Shown: in pieces, positions 26,316 through 33,824 of the stretch
How positions within the stretch are numbered: position 1 is the stretch's first letter
Layout of the letters: each line of letters starts with the position of its first letter
Source of the DNA: Thioalkalivibrio sp. ALJ24
GTDB taxonomy: Bacteria; Pseudomonadota; Gammaproteobacteria; Ectothiorhodospirales; Ectothiorhodospiraceae
NCBI RefSeq assembly: GCF_000377785.1
Contig: NZ_KB898726.1
Location: forward strand, 300,808 to 364,807
Direction: 5' to 3'
DNA length: 64,000 bases
Translations under genes and position numbers: made by a program
Notes under the pieces: model-generated
The model's database searches: none
The model's input: only the letters and a program-made list of their open reading frames with translations
What the model was told of the DNA's origin: nothing

Positions 26316-28031
26316 ATGGACCGACCCGAAAACACACTGCAAAAGTTCGAAACCGGCATCGCCGGGCTCGACCGTGCCACTCGCGGCGGCCTGCCCAAAG
26401 GCCAGGCGACGCTTGTCCTCGGCCAACCCGCCGCCGGCAAGACCATCCTGTGTCTGCAGATCCTGGCCCGAGCGGTGGAACGGGGTGAACGCGGCGTTTT
26501 CGTGACCTTCGAGGAATCGCCCGAGCAGGTTCGCCGCGACGCCGCCTCGTTTACCTGGGGCGCTGACCTGCTGGAGTCCGAGCGTTGGCAGCTGATTGAC
26601 GCAGGCCCGCATCCAGGGGCCGAGGCGGCCGGCGAATTCGACATCGGAGGCTTGCTGAGTGCCGTCACAGCCGCGGCCGGCAGCAATGCAGGCTGGGTGA
26701 TCTTCGACGGCATCGACCAGCTCCTGCAGCTCCAGCCAACCCCGCGTGCCGCCATCGAGCAGATCCGCCGGATCAACGATCACTGCGAGACCCACGGTCA
26801 GGCGGTGCTGATCACCGGCAAGGCACGGAGTGACAGCCCGGCACCGGCCTGGCTGGAAGGGATCGAGTTCCTGCTGTCGTCGAGCCTGCTGCTCTCCGCG
26901 CGCGTGGTCCAGCAGAAGCTCAACCGCTCACTGCGCGTTACCAAGTATCGGGGCAGCGACCATGTCGCCGACGAGATGCCGATGCTCATCGATGGCGAGG
27001 GCATCCAGCTCCCCTACCACGAGGCCCTTCCGATCGGTCAGCCAGCGGCCGGCAGCGAACGGCTGAACACCGGCATCCCGCGTCTGGACAGCCTCCTGGG
27101 TGGCGGCATCCATCGCGGTTCCAGCCTGCTGATCTCCGGGCGCCCGGGGACCGCCAAGAGCACCCTGGCCGGAACCTTCGCAGAGACCCGGGCACGCGAG
27201 GGCGAACGCGTGCTGTACATCAGCTTTGACGAGCTGGAAACGGCCTATGTCCGCAATCTGGCATCGGTGGGCATCGACCTGGCCAGCCCGGTCGCCAGCG
27301 GGACCGTCCGGTTTCAGGACTTTTCCGCCTACGCCTCGAGCGTCACCGAACACTTCCTCGCATTGCGACGCCTGATCGACGGTTTCGCTCCCGACTGCCT
27401 GATCATCGATCCGGTCTCCGCCTTGCTGAAAGCCAGTGCCACCGAAGGCGCCCATCTGGCGACCGAACAGCTGAGCGATCTGGCCCGGCGACGCGGCATC
27501 ACCACCGTTCTGACCGCACTGAGCGGTGTAGAGGGCCCGGAGGGAGAAGCCACCCTGGGCTATGTCTCCACGTTGGCCGATACCTGGATTGTCGTCGGTT
27601 ACAACGAACGCGGGGGCGAACGTAACCGGTCGCTGTCCATCGTGAAATCGCGCGGTTCGGCTCACTCCAATCAGCAGCGCGAACTGATCCTGTCCGACAG
27701 CGGACTGGACCTCGCGGATGTTTACGCATCCGGCTCGGAGGTGCTGATGGGGACGGCGCGCGCGATGAAGGAACGCGAGAATCAGGAGCGGGAGCGCCAG
27801 CGACAGCTGGAGCGCGAGCGCCGGCGTCTGGACCTGGAACAGCGCATCCTGCAGGCGGAGGCAGAACGACAGCGTCTGGAGGCCGAACGCGACCACCTGG
27901 ATCGGACAAGCGGCGAGACCGATCGTCTGGAACACGATTATCACGAAGAAATCCGCCGCCGCCGGGACCCGGATCACGATCCGGAACCCTTCAAAGAAGG
28001 TCAGCATGCCGACGGAGGAAAACAGCATTGA
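26316..28031 (+). CDS. kaiC: KaiC-like double-domain RecA-fold ATPase
   Basis: This encodes 571 aa from the ATG at 26316 (CCGGAG upstream). CI has Walker A Gly-Gln-Pro-Ala-Ala-Gly-Lys-Thr at 36-43, the catalytic pair Glu66-Glu67 and Walker B Asp131. CII has Walker A Gly-Arg-Pro-Gly-Thr-Ala-Lys-Ser-Thr at 275-283, Asp305-Glu306 where clock KaiC has Glu-Glu, and Walker B Asp365. Ser418-Thr419 align with the autophosphorylated Ser431-Thr432 of cyanobacterial KaiC. A charged Glu/Arg coiled coil (about 483-545) and an Asp/His-rich tail replace the clock protein's C-terminus. It is coupled to the KaiB-like gene, so it is probably a phospho-switch ATPase. Confidence 0.92.
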   Translation: MDRPENTLQKFETGIAGLDRATRGGLPKGQATLVLGQPAAGKTILCLQILARAVERGERGVFVTFEESPEQVRRDAASFTWGADLLESERWQLIDAGPHPGAEAAGEFDIGGLLSAVTAAAGSNAGWVIFDGIDQLLQLQPTPRAAIEQIRRINDHCETHGQAVLITGKARSDSPAPAWLEGIEFLLSSSLLLSARVVQQKLNRSLRVTKYRGSDHVADEMPMLIDGEGIQLPYHEALPIGQPAAGSERLNTGIPRLDSLLGGGIHRGSSLLISGRPGTAKSTLAGTFAETRAREGERVLYISFDELETAYVRNLASVGIDLASPVASGTVRFQDFSAYASSVTEHFLALRRLIDGFAPDCLIIDPVSALLKASATEGAHLATEQLSDLARRRGITTVLTALSGVEGPEGEATLGYVSTLADTWIVVGYNERGGERNRSLSIVKSRGSAHSNQQRELILSDSGLDLADVYASGSEVLMGTARAMKERENQERERQRQLERERRRLDLEQRILQAEAERQRLEAERDHLDRTSGETDRLEHDYHEEIRRRRDPDHDPEPFKEGQHADGGKQH

Positions 28032-28339
28032 ACGAGAATCAGGACCATGGCGAAGCCTCCATCCCCGTGCTGACCCTCTTCGTAACCGGATCGGCACCCC
28101 GCTCGCAGCGCGCGCGGGCCAACCTCGCCCGAATGCTTGAGCAAATCGGCCGCTCCGACCTGCAACCTCAGGAGGTCGATCTTCTAGAACACCCCCAACA
28201 GGGCATCACCCAGTCGGTGTTCGCCACCCCCTCGCTGCTGAAGACCGACGCGAATGGCGAAGTCTCGGTGCTCTACGGGGACCTGTCGGAGGAGGAACAG
28301 CTGCGGCGATTCCTCGCCGAACTGCAAACCAATACGTAA
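28028..28339 (+). CDS. kaiB: KaiB-like thioredoxin-fold protein
   Basis: This encodes 103 aa from a TTG at 28028 that overlaps the kaiC-like stop (TTGA), with GGAGG about 9 bases upstream. KaiB signs are Leu-Thr-Leu-Phe-Val-Thr-Gly-x-x-Pro-Arg-Ser near residue 15, an Asp-Leu-Leu-Glu-His-Pro strand end, and Phe-Ala-Thr-Pro-Ser-Leu-Leu-Lys at about 66-73 with the cis-Pro position. KaiB binds the ADP-state CI ring of KaiC and, in clocks, displaces output kinases. No KaiA gene is present. The operon implies it couples the KaiC-like ATPase to the c-di-GMP enzyme, which is inference. Confidence 0.88.
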   Translation: MNENQDHGEASIPVLTLFVTGSAPRSQRARANLARMLEQIGRSDLQPQEVDLLEHPQQGITQSVFATPSLLKTDANGEVSVLYGDLSEEEQLRRFLAELQTNT

Positions 28340-28347
28340 ACCGAAAA

Positions 28348-28424
28348 TGGCGTCCCCGGCAGGATTCGAACCTGCGACCTACCCCTTAGGAGGGGGTTGC
28401 TCTGTCCAGCTGAGCTACGGAGAC
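28348..28424 (-). tRNA. tRNA-Arg, anticodon CCT
   Basis: This is a 77-nt cloverleaf on the minus strand. The acceptor stem is GTCTCCG / CGGGGAC with a T-G pair, the anticodon arm is ACCCC-CTCCTAA-GGGGT (anticodon CCT, reading AGG), the T-arm has GGTTCGAATCC, and CCA is encoded at 28348-28350. It lies 8 bases past the stop of the kaiB-like gene on the opposite strand. No integrase is next to it. Confidence 0.97.
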
Positions 28425-28528
28425 GCGGGCGGGAATCCGGATTATACGCGCGGCTGGCGGCATGTCGAAAACGCCCCGCCGCTGGCCGCGGGGTGGCGCA
28501 CCGCGCGCCGGCGAACTAATGTACGGGC

Positions 28529-28858
28529 ATGGCAAAGCTGAACTCCGAGCAAGCCGGGCGGCTGATCGATCTGCTGTGCCCCCTGGTGGGCGTGCGCGGC
28601 GAGGTTGACGGTCGCGTGGTGGAACTGATCGACATCCTCGACGAGGGACCCGGCGGTCAGCCCGGAATCGCACTGATGGATGCCGGCGTGGACCGCAGCA
28701 TTCAGACCAACCAGTACGGCGATCCGCTGTCCCGCCAGTCCCGCGTGCGCACGCTGCCCCTGCTGAGCGAGGTGGAACCGGACCTGCATCCGGTGCTGCG
28801 CGCCCTGCTCCCGGACGACGTCCTCCGGCGCTGTCGCGAGGAGCTCGCCGACGACTGA
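28529..28858 (+). CDS. Hypothetical protein, 109 aa
   Basis: The ATG at 28529 gives 109 residues with the codon use of the neighbouring genes. The protein is acidic and soluble, with a central segment Val-Glu-Leu-Ile-Asp-Ile-Leu-Asp-Glu-Gly-Pro and no signal peptide or membrane helix. I do not recognise a family. It lies alone between tRNA-Arg and the convergent tesA gene. The reading frame has no competing better ORF, which supports it as a gene. Confidence 0.55.
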   Translation: MAKLNSEQAGRLIDLLCPLVGVRGEVDGRVVELIDILDEGPGGQPGIALMDAGVDRSIQTNQYGDPLSRQSRVRTLPLLSEVEPDLHPVLRALLPDDVLRRCREELADD

Positions 28859-28911
28859 GCGCCGTGCCGCTGCAGCCCGGATCGCTCTTCAGCCCGTCAT
28901 TCTGGCATCCG

Positions 28912-29610
28912 TCACTCTCCCGCCCGCTCGGCCGTCGCCGCCTCCACCTGCTCCAGCAACGGCTCGAGTTCCGGCCATACGTTGTCCAGCAGCTGCGGCT
29001 GGGCCTCGGCCGACGGATGGATCCCGTCGTCGTGCATCATCACCTCGTCGTCGGCCACCCCGTCCAGAAAGAACGGCTCGAAGGCCAGCTCGCGTTCTTT
29101 CGCCAGCTCGCGGAACACCGCCTCGAAGCGGTCCGTATACTGGGGACCGTAGTTGGGCGGGATGCGGATGCCCAGCAACAGGGTCTGCGCGCCCGCGGCG
29201 TCGATGGCATCCAGCATGGCCTCGAGGTTCTCGCGCATGGCGGCGGGCGCCAGCCCGCGCAGGCCATCATTGCCGCCCAGCTCGAGGATGACGATGTCCG
29301 GCTCGACGCGTTCCAGTTCGTCCGGGAGGCGCTGACGGCCGCCGGCCGTGGTCTCGCCGCTGATCGAGGCGTTGTGCACCCGCCAGTGGCCATCGCGCGC
29401 CTCCAGGCGCTCTTCCAGCAGGGCCACCCAGCCTTCGGACTCGTCCATCCCCCAGGCGGCACTGAGCGAATCGCCGAACACAAGCAGGCGATGGGTGTCG
29501 TCCTCCGGGGCCTTGTGGGCAGAATTCTCCGCCGGCGGGGAATTCGCGGCGAGCGGAAGACTCAACAGCAGGGCAAGACACCCAACGATCAGCAACGGGA
29601 AACGCGACAT
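28912..29610 (-). CDS. tesA: Periplasmic SGNH acyl-CoA thioesterase / arylesterase (TesA-like)
   Basis: This encodes 232 aa. A signal peptide (about 1-22) is followed by the SGNH-hydrolase fold: block I Phe-Gly-Asp-Ser-Leu-Ser with the nucleophile Ser, block II Ile-Ser-Gly-Glu-Thr-Thr-Ala-Gly-Gly, block III Gly-Gly-Asn-Asp-Gly and block V Asp-Asp-Gly-Ile-His-Pro. TesA hydrolyses acyl-CoA thioesters and esters in the periplasm. It is divergent from the ybbA-type gene, as in E. coli, but here the two start codons interlock in a CATG at 29608-29611. GAGG lies about 10 bases upstream of its start. Confidence 0.92.
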   Translation of the reverse strand: MSRFPLLIVGCLALLLSLPLAANSPPAENSAHKAPEDDTHRLLVFGDSLSAAWGMDESEGWVALLEERLEARDGHWRVHNASISGETTAGGRQRLPDELERVEPDIVILELGGNDGLRGLAPAAMRENLEAMLDAIDAAGAQTLLLGIRIPPNYGPQYTDRFEAVFRELAKERELAFEPFFLDGVADDEVMMHDDGIHPSAEAQPQLLDNVWPELEPLLEQVEAATAERAGE

Positions 29611-30319
29611 GGATGCATCCTCGCAAGCAGTACTGGAAGCCACGGACCTGCGCCAGCGAGTGGAGGGGCCCAGCGGCACGCTGGACATCCTTCGCGGCGT
29701 GTCCCTGGCGGTCAACCCGGGCGAGACGGTCGCCATCCTCGGCGCCTCCGGCTCGGGCAAGTCGACCCTTCTGGGTCTCCTCGCGGGTCTTGACGCCCCC
29801 AGTGGCGGAGAAGTTCGACTGCTGGGCCAGACCATCAGCGAACTGGACGAGGACGGCCGCGCGGCCCTGCGCGCCGGAAGGGTCGGTTTCGTGTTCCAGT
29901 CGTTTCAGCTGCTGCCGGCCCTGACCGCACTGGAAAACGCCCTCCTGCCGCTGGAGCTCAACCCGGAACACGCGCAGCAGCCGGCCGCGGAGCTGACCCG
30001 CCGCGCCCACGAGGCACTGGAGCGCGTGGGGCTGACCGAGCGCGCGCGCCACTATCCGCACCAGCTCTCCGGCGGCGAACAGCAGCGCGTCGCGATCGCG
30101 CGCGCGATCGTCGACCGGCCGGCCATCCTGTTCGCCGACGAGCCCACCGGCAACCTCGACGGGCGCACCGGCGAACGCATCATCGAACACCTGTTCGCCC
30201 TCACCGACGATCCCGAACCCGGCCACGTCCCCGCTGCCCTGCTGCTGGTCACCCACGACCCCGAACTGGCGCAGCGCTGCGACCGCATCATCCGCATCCA
30301 GGACGGGGTTCTGGCATGA
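29609..30319 (+). CDS. ybbA: ABC transporter ATP-binding protein (YbbA/LolD-like)
   Basis: This encodes 236 aa. Walker A Gly-Ala-Ser-Gly-Ser-Gly-Lys-Ser-Thr lies at about 45-53, the signature Leu-Ser-Gly-Gly-Glu-Gln-Gln-Arg at about 152, and Walker B Ile-Leu-Phe-Ala-Asp-Glu-Pro-Thr-Gly-Asn-Leu-Asp at about 172. It powers the FtsX-type permease encoded next, coupled through an ATGA overlap. Family members move lipoproteins, fatty acids or peptides across the inner membrane. The ATG shares two bases with the tesA start on the other strand. No later in-frame start would preserve the first strand. Confidence 0.93.
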   Translation: MDASSQAVLEATDLRQRVEGPSGTLDILRGVSLAVNPGETVAILGASGSGKSTLLGLLAGLDAPSGGEVRLLGQTISELDEDGRAALRAGRVGFVFQSFQLLPALTALENALLPLELNPEHAQQPAAELTRRAHEALERVGLTERARHYPHQLSGGEQQRVAIARAIVDRPAILFADEPTGNLDGRTGERIIEHLFALTDDPEPGHVPAALLLVTHDPELAQRCDRIIRIQDGVLA

Positions 30320-32835
30320 GTCCGGCGGCCGGACTGCATCATCCGCTGCGCCAGCTGCGGGGATGGCTGCGGGGCACCCGTCAGGAGTGGCGTTCGGCCG
30401 AGTTGCGGGTACTGGCCGCTGCCCTGGTGGTGGCGGTGGCCGCGGTGGCCGCGGTGGGCTTTTTCACCGACCGCGTCGACCGCGGCATGGCCGACGAGGC
30501 GGCCTCCCTGCTGGGCGGGGACCTGTCGGTGGTCGCGCGCGACCCGATCCCCGACGAGTGGGTGGAACAGGCCCGCGAGCGGGGACTGGAACAGGTGCGC
30601 ACGGCCGCCCTGCCCTCGGTGCTGTTCGGTGCGGAGGACCGCTCGCGACTGAGTTCCCTGCGCGCGGTGGATCCCGACTGGCCGCTGGTGGGCGAGGCCC
30701 GCATCCGCGATGCCGAGGGCCGGGAACGGGCCGTCACCGAGGGACCGGAGTCCGGCGAGGCCTGGCTGGAGAGCAGCCTGCTGAACGACCTCGGTCTGGA
30801 ACCGGGGGGTACGGTCACCGTCGGACACCGGGACCTGGAGATTACCGCGGTCCTGACCCTGGAACCCGACCGCGGCAGTGCGCTCACCGATCTCGCACCG
30901 CGGCTGCTGCTCGCCTACCAGGACCTGGAATCGACCGAACTGATCGGCCCCGGCAGCCGCGTGCGTTACCAGTTCCACCTGCGCGGGGCAGACAGCGCGG
31001 TGGCCGGGTTCGAACAGTGGCTGGAACCGCGTCTGGAGGCCGGACAGCGCATCCAGGGCCTGGAGGATGCCGATCCGGAGCTGCGCGCGGCGATCGAGCG
31101 CGCCGAGCGTTTCCTCGGCCTGGCGTCGCTGATGGCCGTGCTGCTGGCCGGGGCCGCGATCGCGGTGGCGGCACACCACTTTGCCCAGCGCCGCGCCGAC
31201 TCGGCGGCGATCATGCGCGCCCTGGGCGCCAGCGCACGGCGGGTGCTGGCGGTGTATTTCGGGCGTGTGCTGCTGGTTGCCCTGATCGCCTCGCTGATCG
31301 GGCTGGCCATCGGCTTCGCCGCGCAGTTCGTGCTCGCCGCCCTGCTGGGCGACTGGCTGGACGCCGATCTGCCCCCGCCAGGCCTGCGACCGGTGGTGGC
31401 CGGGCTGGGCGTCGGCCTGATCACCGCCGCCGGCTTCGCCCTGCCGGCGATGCTGCGCATCGGGCAGATCCCGCCGCTGCGGGTACTGCGCCGCGACATC
31501 GGCCTGCCGTCGGCCTCGGTGTGGCTGTCGGGCGGGCTGGCGGTGGCGGCCTTCGGCGCCCTGCTGTGGTGGCAGGCGGCCGATGCGCAGCTCGCCCTGT
31601 GGGTCCTGCTGGGCACCGCCGGGGCCCTGCTGATCCTCGGCCTGCTGGGGGCGGCCCTGGTGCTGGCGGTACGCCCGCTGCGTGACCGCGGCGGCATCGC
31701 GCTGCGTTTCGGTCTGGCCAATCTGGCGCGGCGCGGCGGGCTGAGCGCGGTGCAGCTGGTGGCCTTCAGCGTGGGCATCCTCGCGCTGTTGCTGCTGGCG
31801 ATCGTGCGCGTCGACCTGCTGGAGGCCTGGGATGCCAGCATCCCCGAGGACGCGCCCAACCACTTCTACGTGAACATCCAGCCGGGGGAACAGGACCGGC
31901 TGGCCGACCGCATGGAAGAGGCCGGGCTGGAACGGCCGCAGATGGACCCGATGATCCGCGGCCGACTGGTTGCCATCAACGACCTGCCGGTGGGGCCCGA
32001 GGACTTCGACGACGAGCGCACCCGACGCCTGCTGGACCGCGAGTTCAACCTGTCCTACGCGGAACAGCCACCGGAGCACAACCCGGTGGTGGAAGGCTAC
32101 TGGACCCTTGACCAGCCGGATTCCGACGGGCTCTCGGTGGAGGCCGGGCTGATGGAACGCCTGGGGCTGGAACTGGGCGACAGCCTGACCTTCCGCATCG
32201 GCGGGCGCGCGGTGCGCGGGACCATCACGAACGTGCGCGAGGTGAACTGGGACAGCTTCCGGGTGAACTTCTTCGTCACCGGTGCCCCGGCCCTGCTGGA
32301 CCAGCAGCCGCGCACCTATATCACCGCGTTCCGCCTGCCGGAGGACATGCACGACGCCCAGAGCCGCTGGCTGCGCGATTTCCCGGCGGTCACCGCGATC
32401 GATGTCAGCGCGATCCTGGAGCGCGTGCGCGACATCATCGAACAGGCCACGCGCGCGGTCGAATACGTGTTCCTCTTCACCCTGGTGGCCGGGCTGACGG
32501 TGCTGTTCGCCGCGGTCCAGGCGACCCGCGACGTCCGCCGGCGCGAGGCCGCACTGCTGCGCACCCTGGGTGCTCGGCGCCGCGACATCCGTAACGCGCT
32601 GCTGGCCGAGTTCGGGACCCTGGGCTTTCTCGCCGGGCTGCTGGCGGCGATCATCGCCACCGCGATCGGGGCCCTGCTGGCCTGGCAGGTGTTCGACTTC
32701 GACTACCGCATCAACCCGATGACGTTCGTCTACGGGATCGGCGGCGGCACCCTCGGCATCGCGCTGGCCGGCTGGCTCGGCACCCGGCGGGTGCTGGATC
32801 AGGCCCCGCTCACGGTGCTGCGCGGGCCGGAGTGA
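30316..32835 (+). CDS. ybbP: FtsX-like ABC permease (YbbP-like)
   Basis: This encodes 839 aa, the size of YbbP. One N-terminal membrane helix (about 31-50), a large periplasmic domain (to about 265), a bundle of FtsX helices (about 270-400), several central helices (about 405-500), a second periplasmic domain (about 510-710) and C-terminal FtsX helices (about 715-830) are visible. With the YbbA-type ATPase it forms an exporter or mechanotransmission complex. TesA next door may process a lipid it handles, a link suggested only by the conserved gene neighbourhood. Confidence 0.9.
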   Translation: MSPAAGLHHPLRQLRGWLRGTRQEWRSAELRVLAAALVVAVAAVAAVGFFTDRVDRGMADEAASLLGGDLSVVARDPIPDEWVEQARERGLEQVRTAALPSVLFGAEDRSRLSSLRAVDPDWPLVGEARIRDAEGRERAVTEGPESGEAWLESSLLNDLGLEPGGTVTVGHRDLEITAVLTLEPDRGSALTDLAPRLLLAYQDLESTELIGPGSRVRYQFHLRGADSAVAGFEQWLEPRLEAGQRIQGLEDADPELRAAIERAERFLGLASLMAVLLAGAAIAVAAHHFAQRRADSAAIMRALGASARRVLAVYFGRVLLVALIASLIGLAIGFAAQFVLAALLGDWLDADLPPPGLRPVVAGLGVGLITAAGFALPAMLRIGQIPPLRVLRRDIGLPSASVWLSGGLAVAAFGALLWWQAADAQLALWVLLGTAGALLILGLLGAALVLAVRPLRDRGGIALRFGLANLARRGGLSAVQLVAFSVGILALLLLAIVRVDLLEAWDASIPEDAPNHFYVNIQPGEQDRLADRMEEAGLERPQMDPMIRGRLVAINDLPVGPEDFDDERTRRLLDREFNLSYAEQPPEHNPVVEGYWTLDQPDSDGLSVEAGLMERLGLELGDSLTFRIGGRAVRGTITNVREVNWDSFRVNFFVTGAPALLDQQPRTYITAFRLPEDMHDAQSRWLRDFPAVTAIDVSAILERVRDIIEQATRAVEYVFLFTLVAGLTVLFAAVQATRDVRRREAALLRTLGARRRDIRNALLAEFGTLGFLAGLLAAIIATAIGALLAWQVFDFDYRINPMTFVYGIGGGTLGIALAGWLGTRRVLDQAPLTVLRGPE

Positions 32836-32844
32836 CGCGATGGT

Positions 32845-33723
32845 TCAGTGGCCGTACATCACGCCGGTGTCGAGGAAGCCGAACAGCACGAGGAAGGCCA
32901 GGATCCACACGTAGATGGAGAACACCTTCAGGCTGGAGCGATAGAGGAAGAACAGCACCATCTTCAGCGACACCACGCCGACCACCGCGGAGACCACGAA
33001 CCCGGTGATCAGCGCGGACCATGAGAGATCGCCCAGGCCGTCGTGGTTGAACACGTCCAGCGACTGCACGGCGGTGGCCGCGAGGATGGTCGGGATCGCG
33101 AGGAAGAAGCTGTATTCCGCCGCCCAGCGCCGCTTGAGCCCGCTGAACAGGCCGAACACGATGGTCATGCCACTGCGGCTGAGCCCGGGCACGAGGGCAA
33201 AGCCCTGGGCCACGCCGATCACCGTCGCGATGCGCGGGTTCAGCTTGCGCAGCCCCAGCGGGCGCCGGCTCAGGCGGTCGGTCCACCACAGCAGCACGCC
33301 GGTCAGGGTCAGGGTCCCGGCGATCAGCACCGGGTTGGCGAACACCTGCTCGAAGGCCGCCTTGAGGGTAAAGCCCACCGCGGCGGTCGCGACCACCGAC
33401 AGCACGCACAGCATCCCGAGACGGAAATACAGCATCTCGCGCCGCGCCTCGCCGCGCCGCGCGGCCCACTGCCAGCTCTCGCGCAGGATGCCGCCGGAGA
33501 GCTGCCACAGGCTGCGGCGAAACACATAGACGATCGACACCAGCGTGCCCACATGCACCACCAGATCGAACAGGATCATCTCCGGGCTCTCCGGCGGCGG
33601 CAGTTCGTGGCCCTGGCCGATCAGCCAGTGCTGGGTGAGCACCAGGTGCGCGGTTGAACTCACCGGCACGAACATGAAAATACCCTGTACGATCCCCAGC
33701 AGGGTCGCGATCCAGATCGCCAT
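32845..33723 (-). CDS. uppP: UppP/BacA-family undecaprenyl-diphosphatase, divergent active site
   Basis: This encodes 292 aa with about eight membrane helices. UppP recycles the lipid carrier for cell-wall synthesis. Ser-Ser-Thr-Ala-His near residue 22-26 and the Gly-Leu-Ser-Arg-Ser-Gly loop with its catalytic Arg are present. The first motif, normally (Glu/Gln)-x-x-x-Glu, reads Gln13-Gly-Ile-Phe-Met17, so the second Glu, needed for activity in E. coli, is replaced by Met. It may use another acid, have low activity or serve another lipid. It is convergent with the ybbP-type gene. Confidence 0.8.
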   Translation of the reverse strand: MAIWIATLLGIVQGIFMFVPVSSTAHLVLTQHWLIGQGHELPPPESPEMILFDLVVHVGTLVSIVYVFRRSLWQLSGGILRESWQWAARRGEARREMLYFRLGMLCVLSVVATAAVGFTLKAAFEQVFANPVLIAGTLTLTGVLLWWTDRLSRRPLGLRKLNPRIATVIGVAQGFALVPGLSRSGMTIVFGLFSGLKRRWAAEYSFFLAIPTILAATAVQSLDVFNHDGLGDLSWSALITGFVVSAVVGVVSLKMVLFFLYRSSLKVFSIYVWILAFLVLFGFLDTGVMYGH

Positions 33724-33824
33724 GGCCGTTCGCTCTTGTCCGCGGGCGGGAAAGGCGCCGCAGTATACGGAAATCACACGACGAAATCGCCGGGCGCCGT
33801 CACACGCCCGCCAGGGAAGAAACC

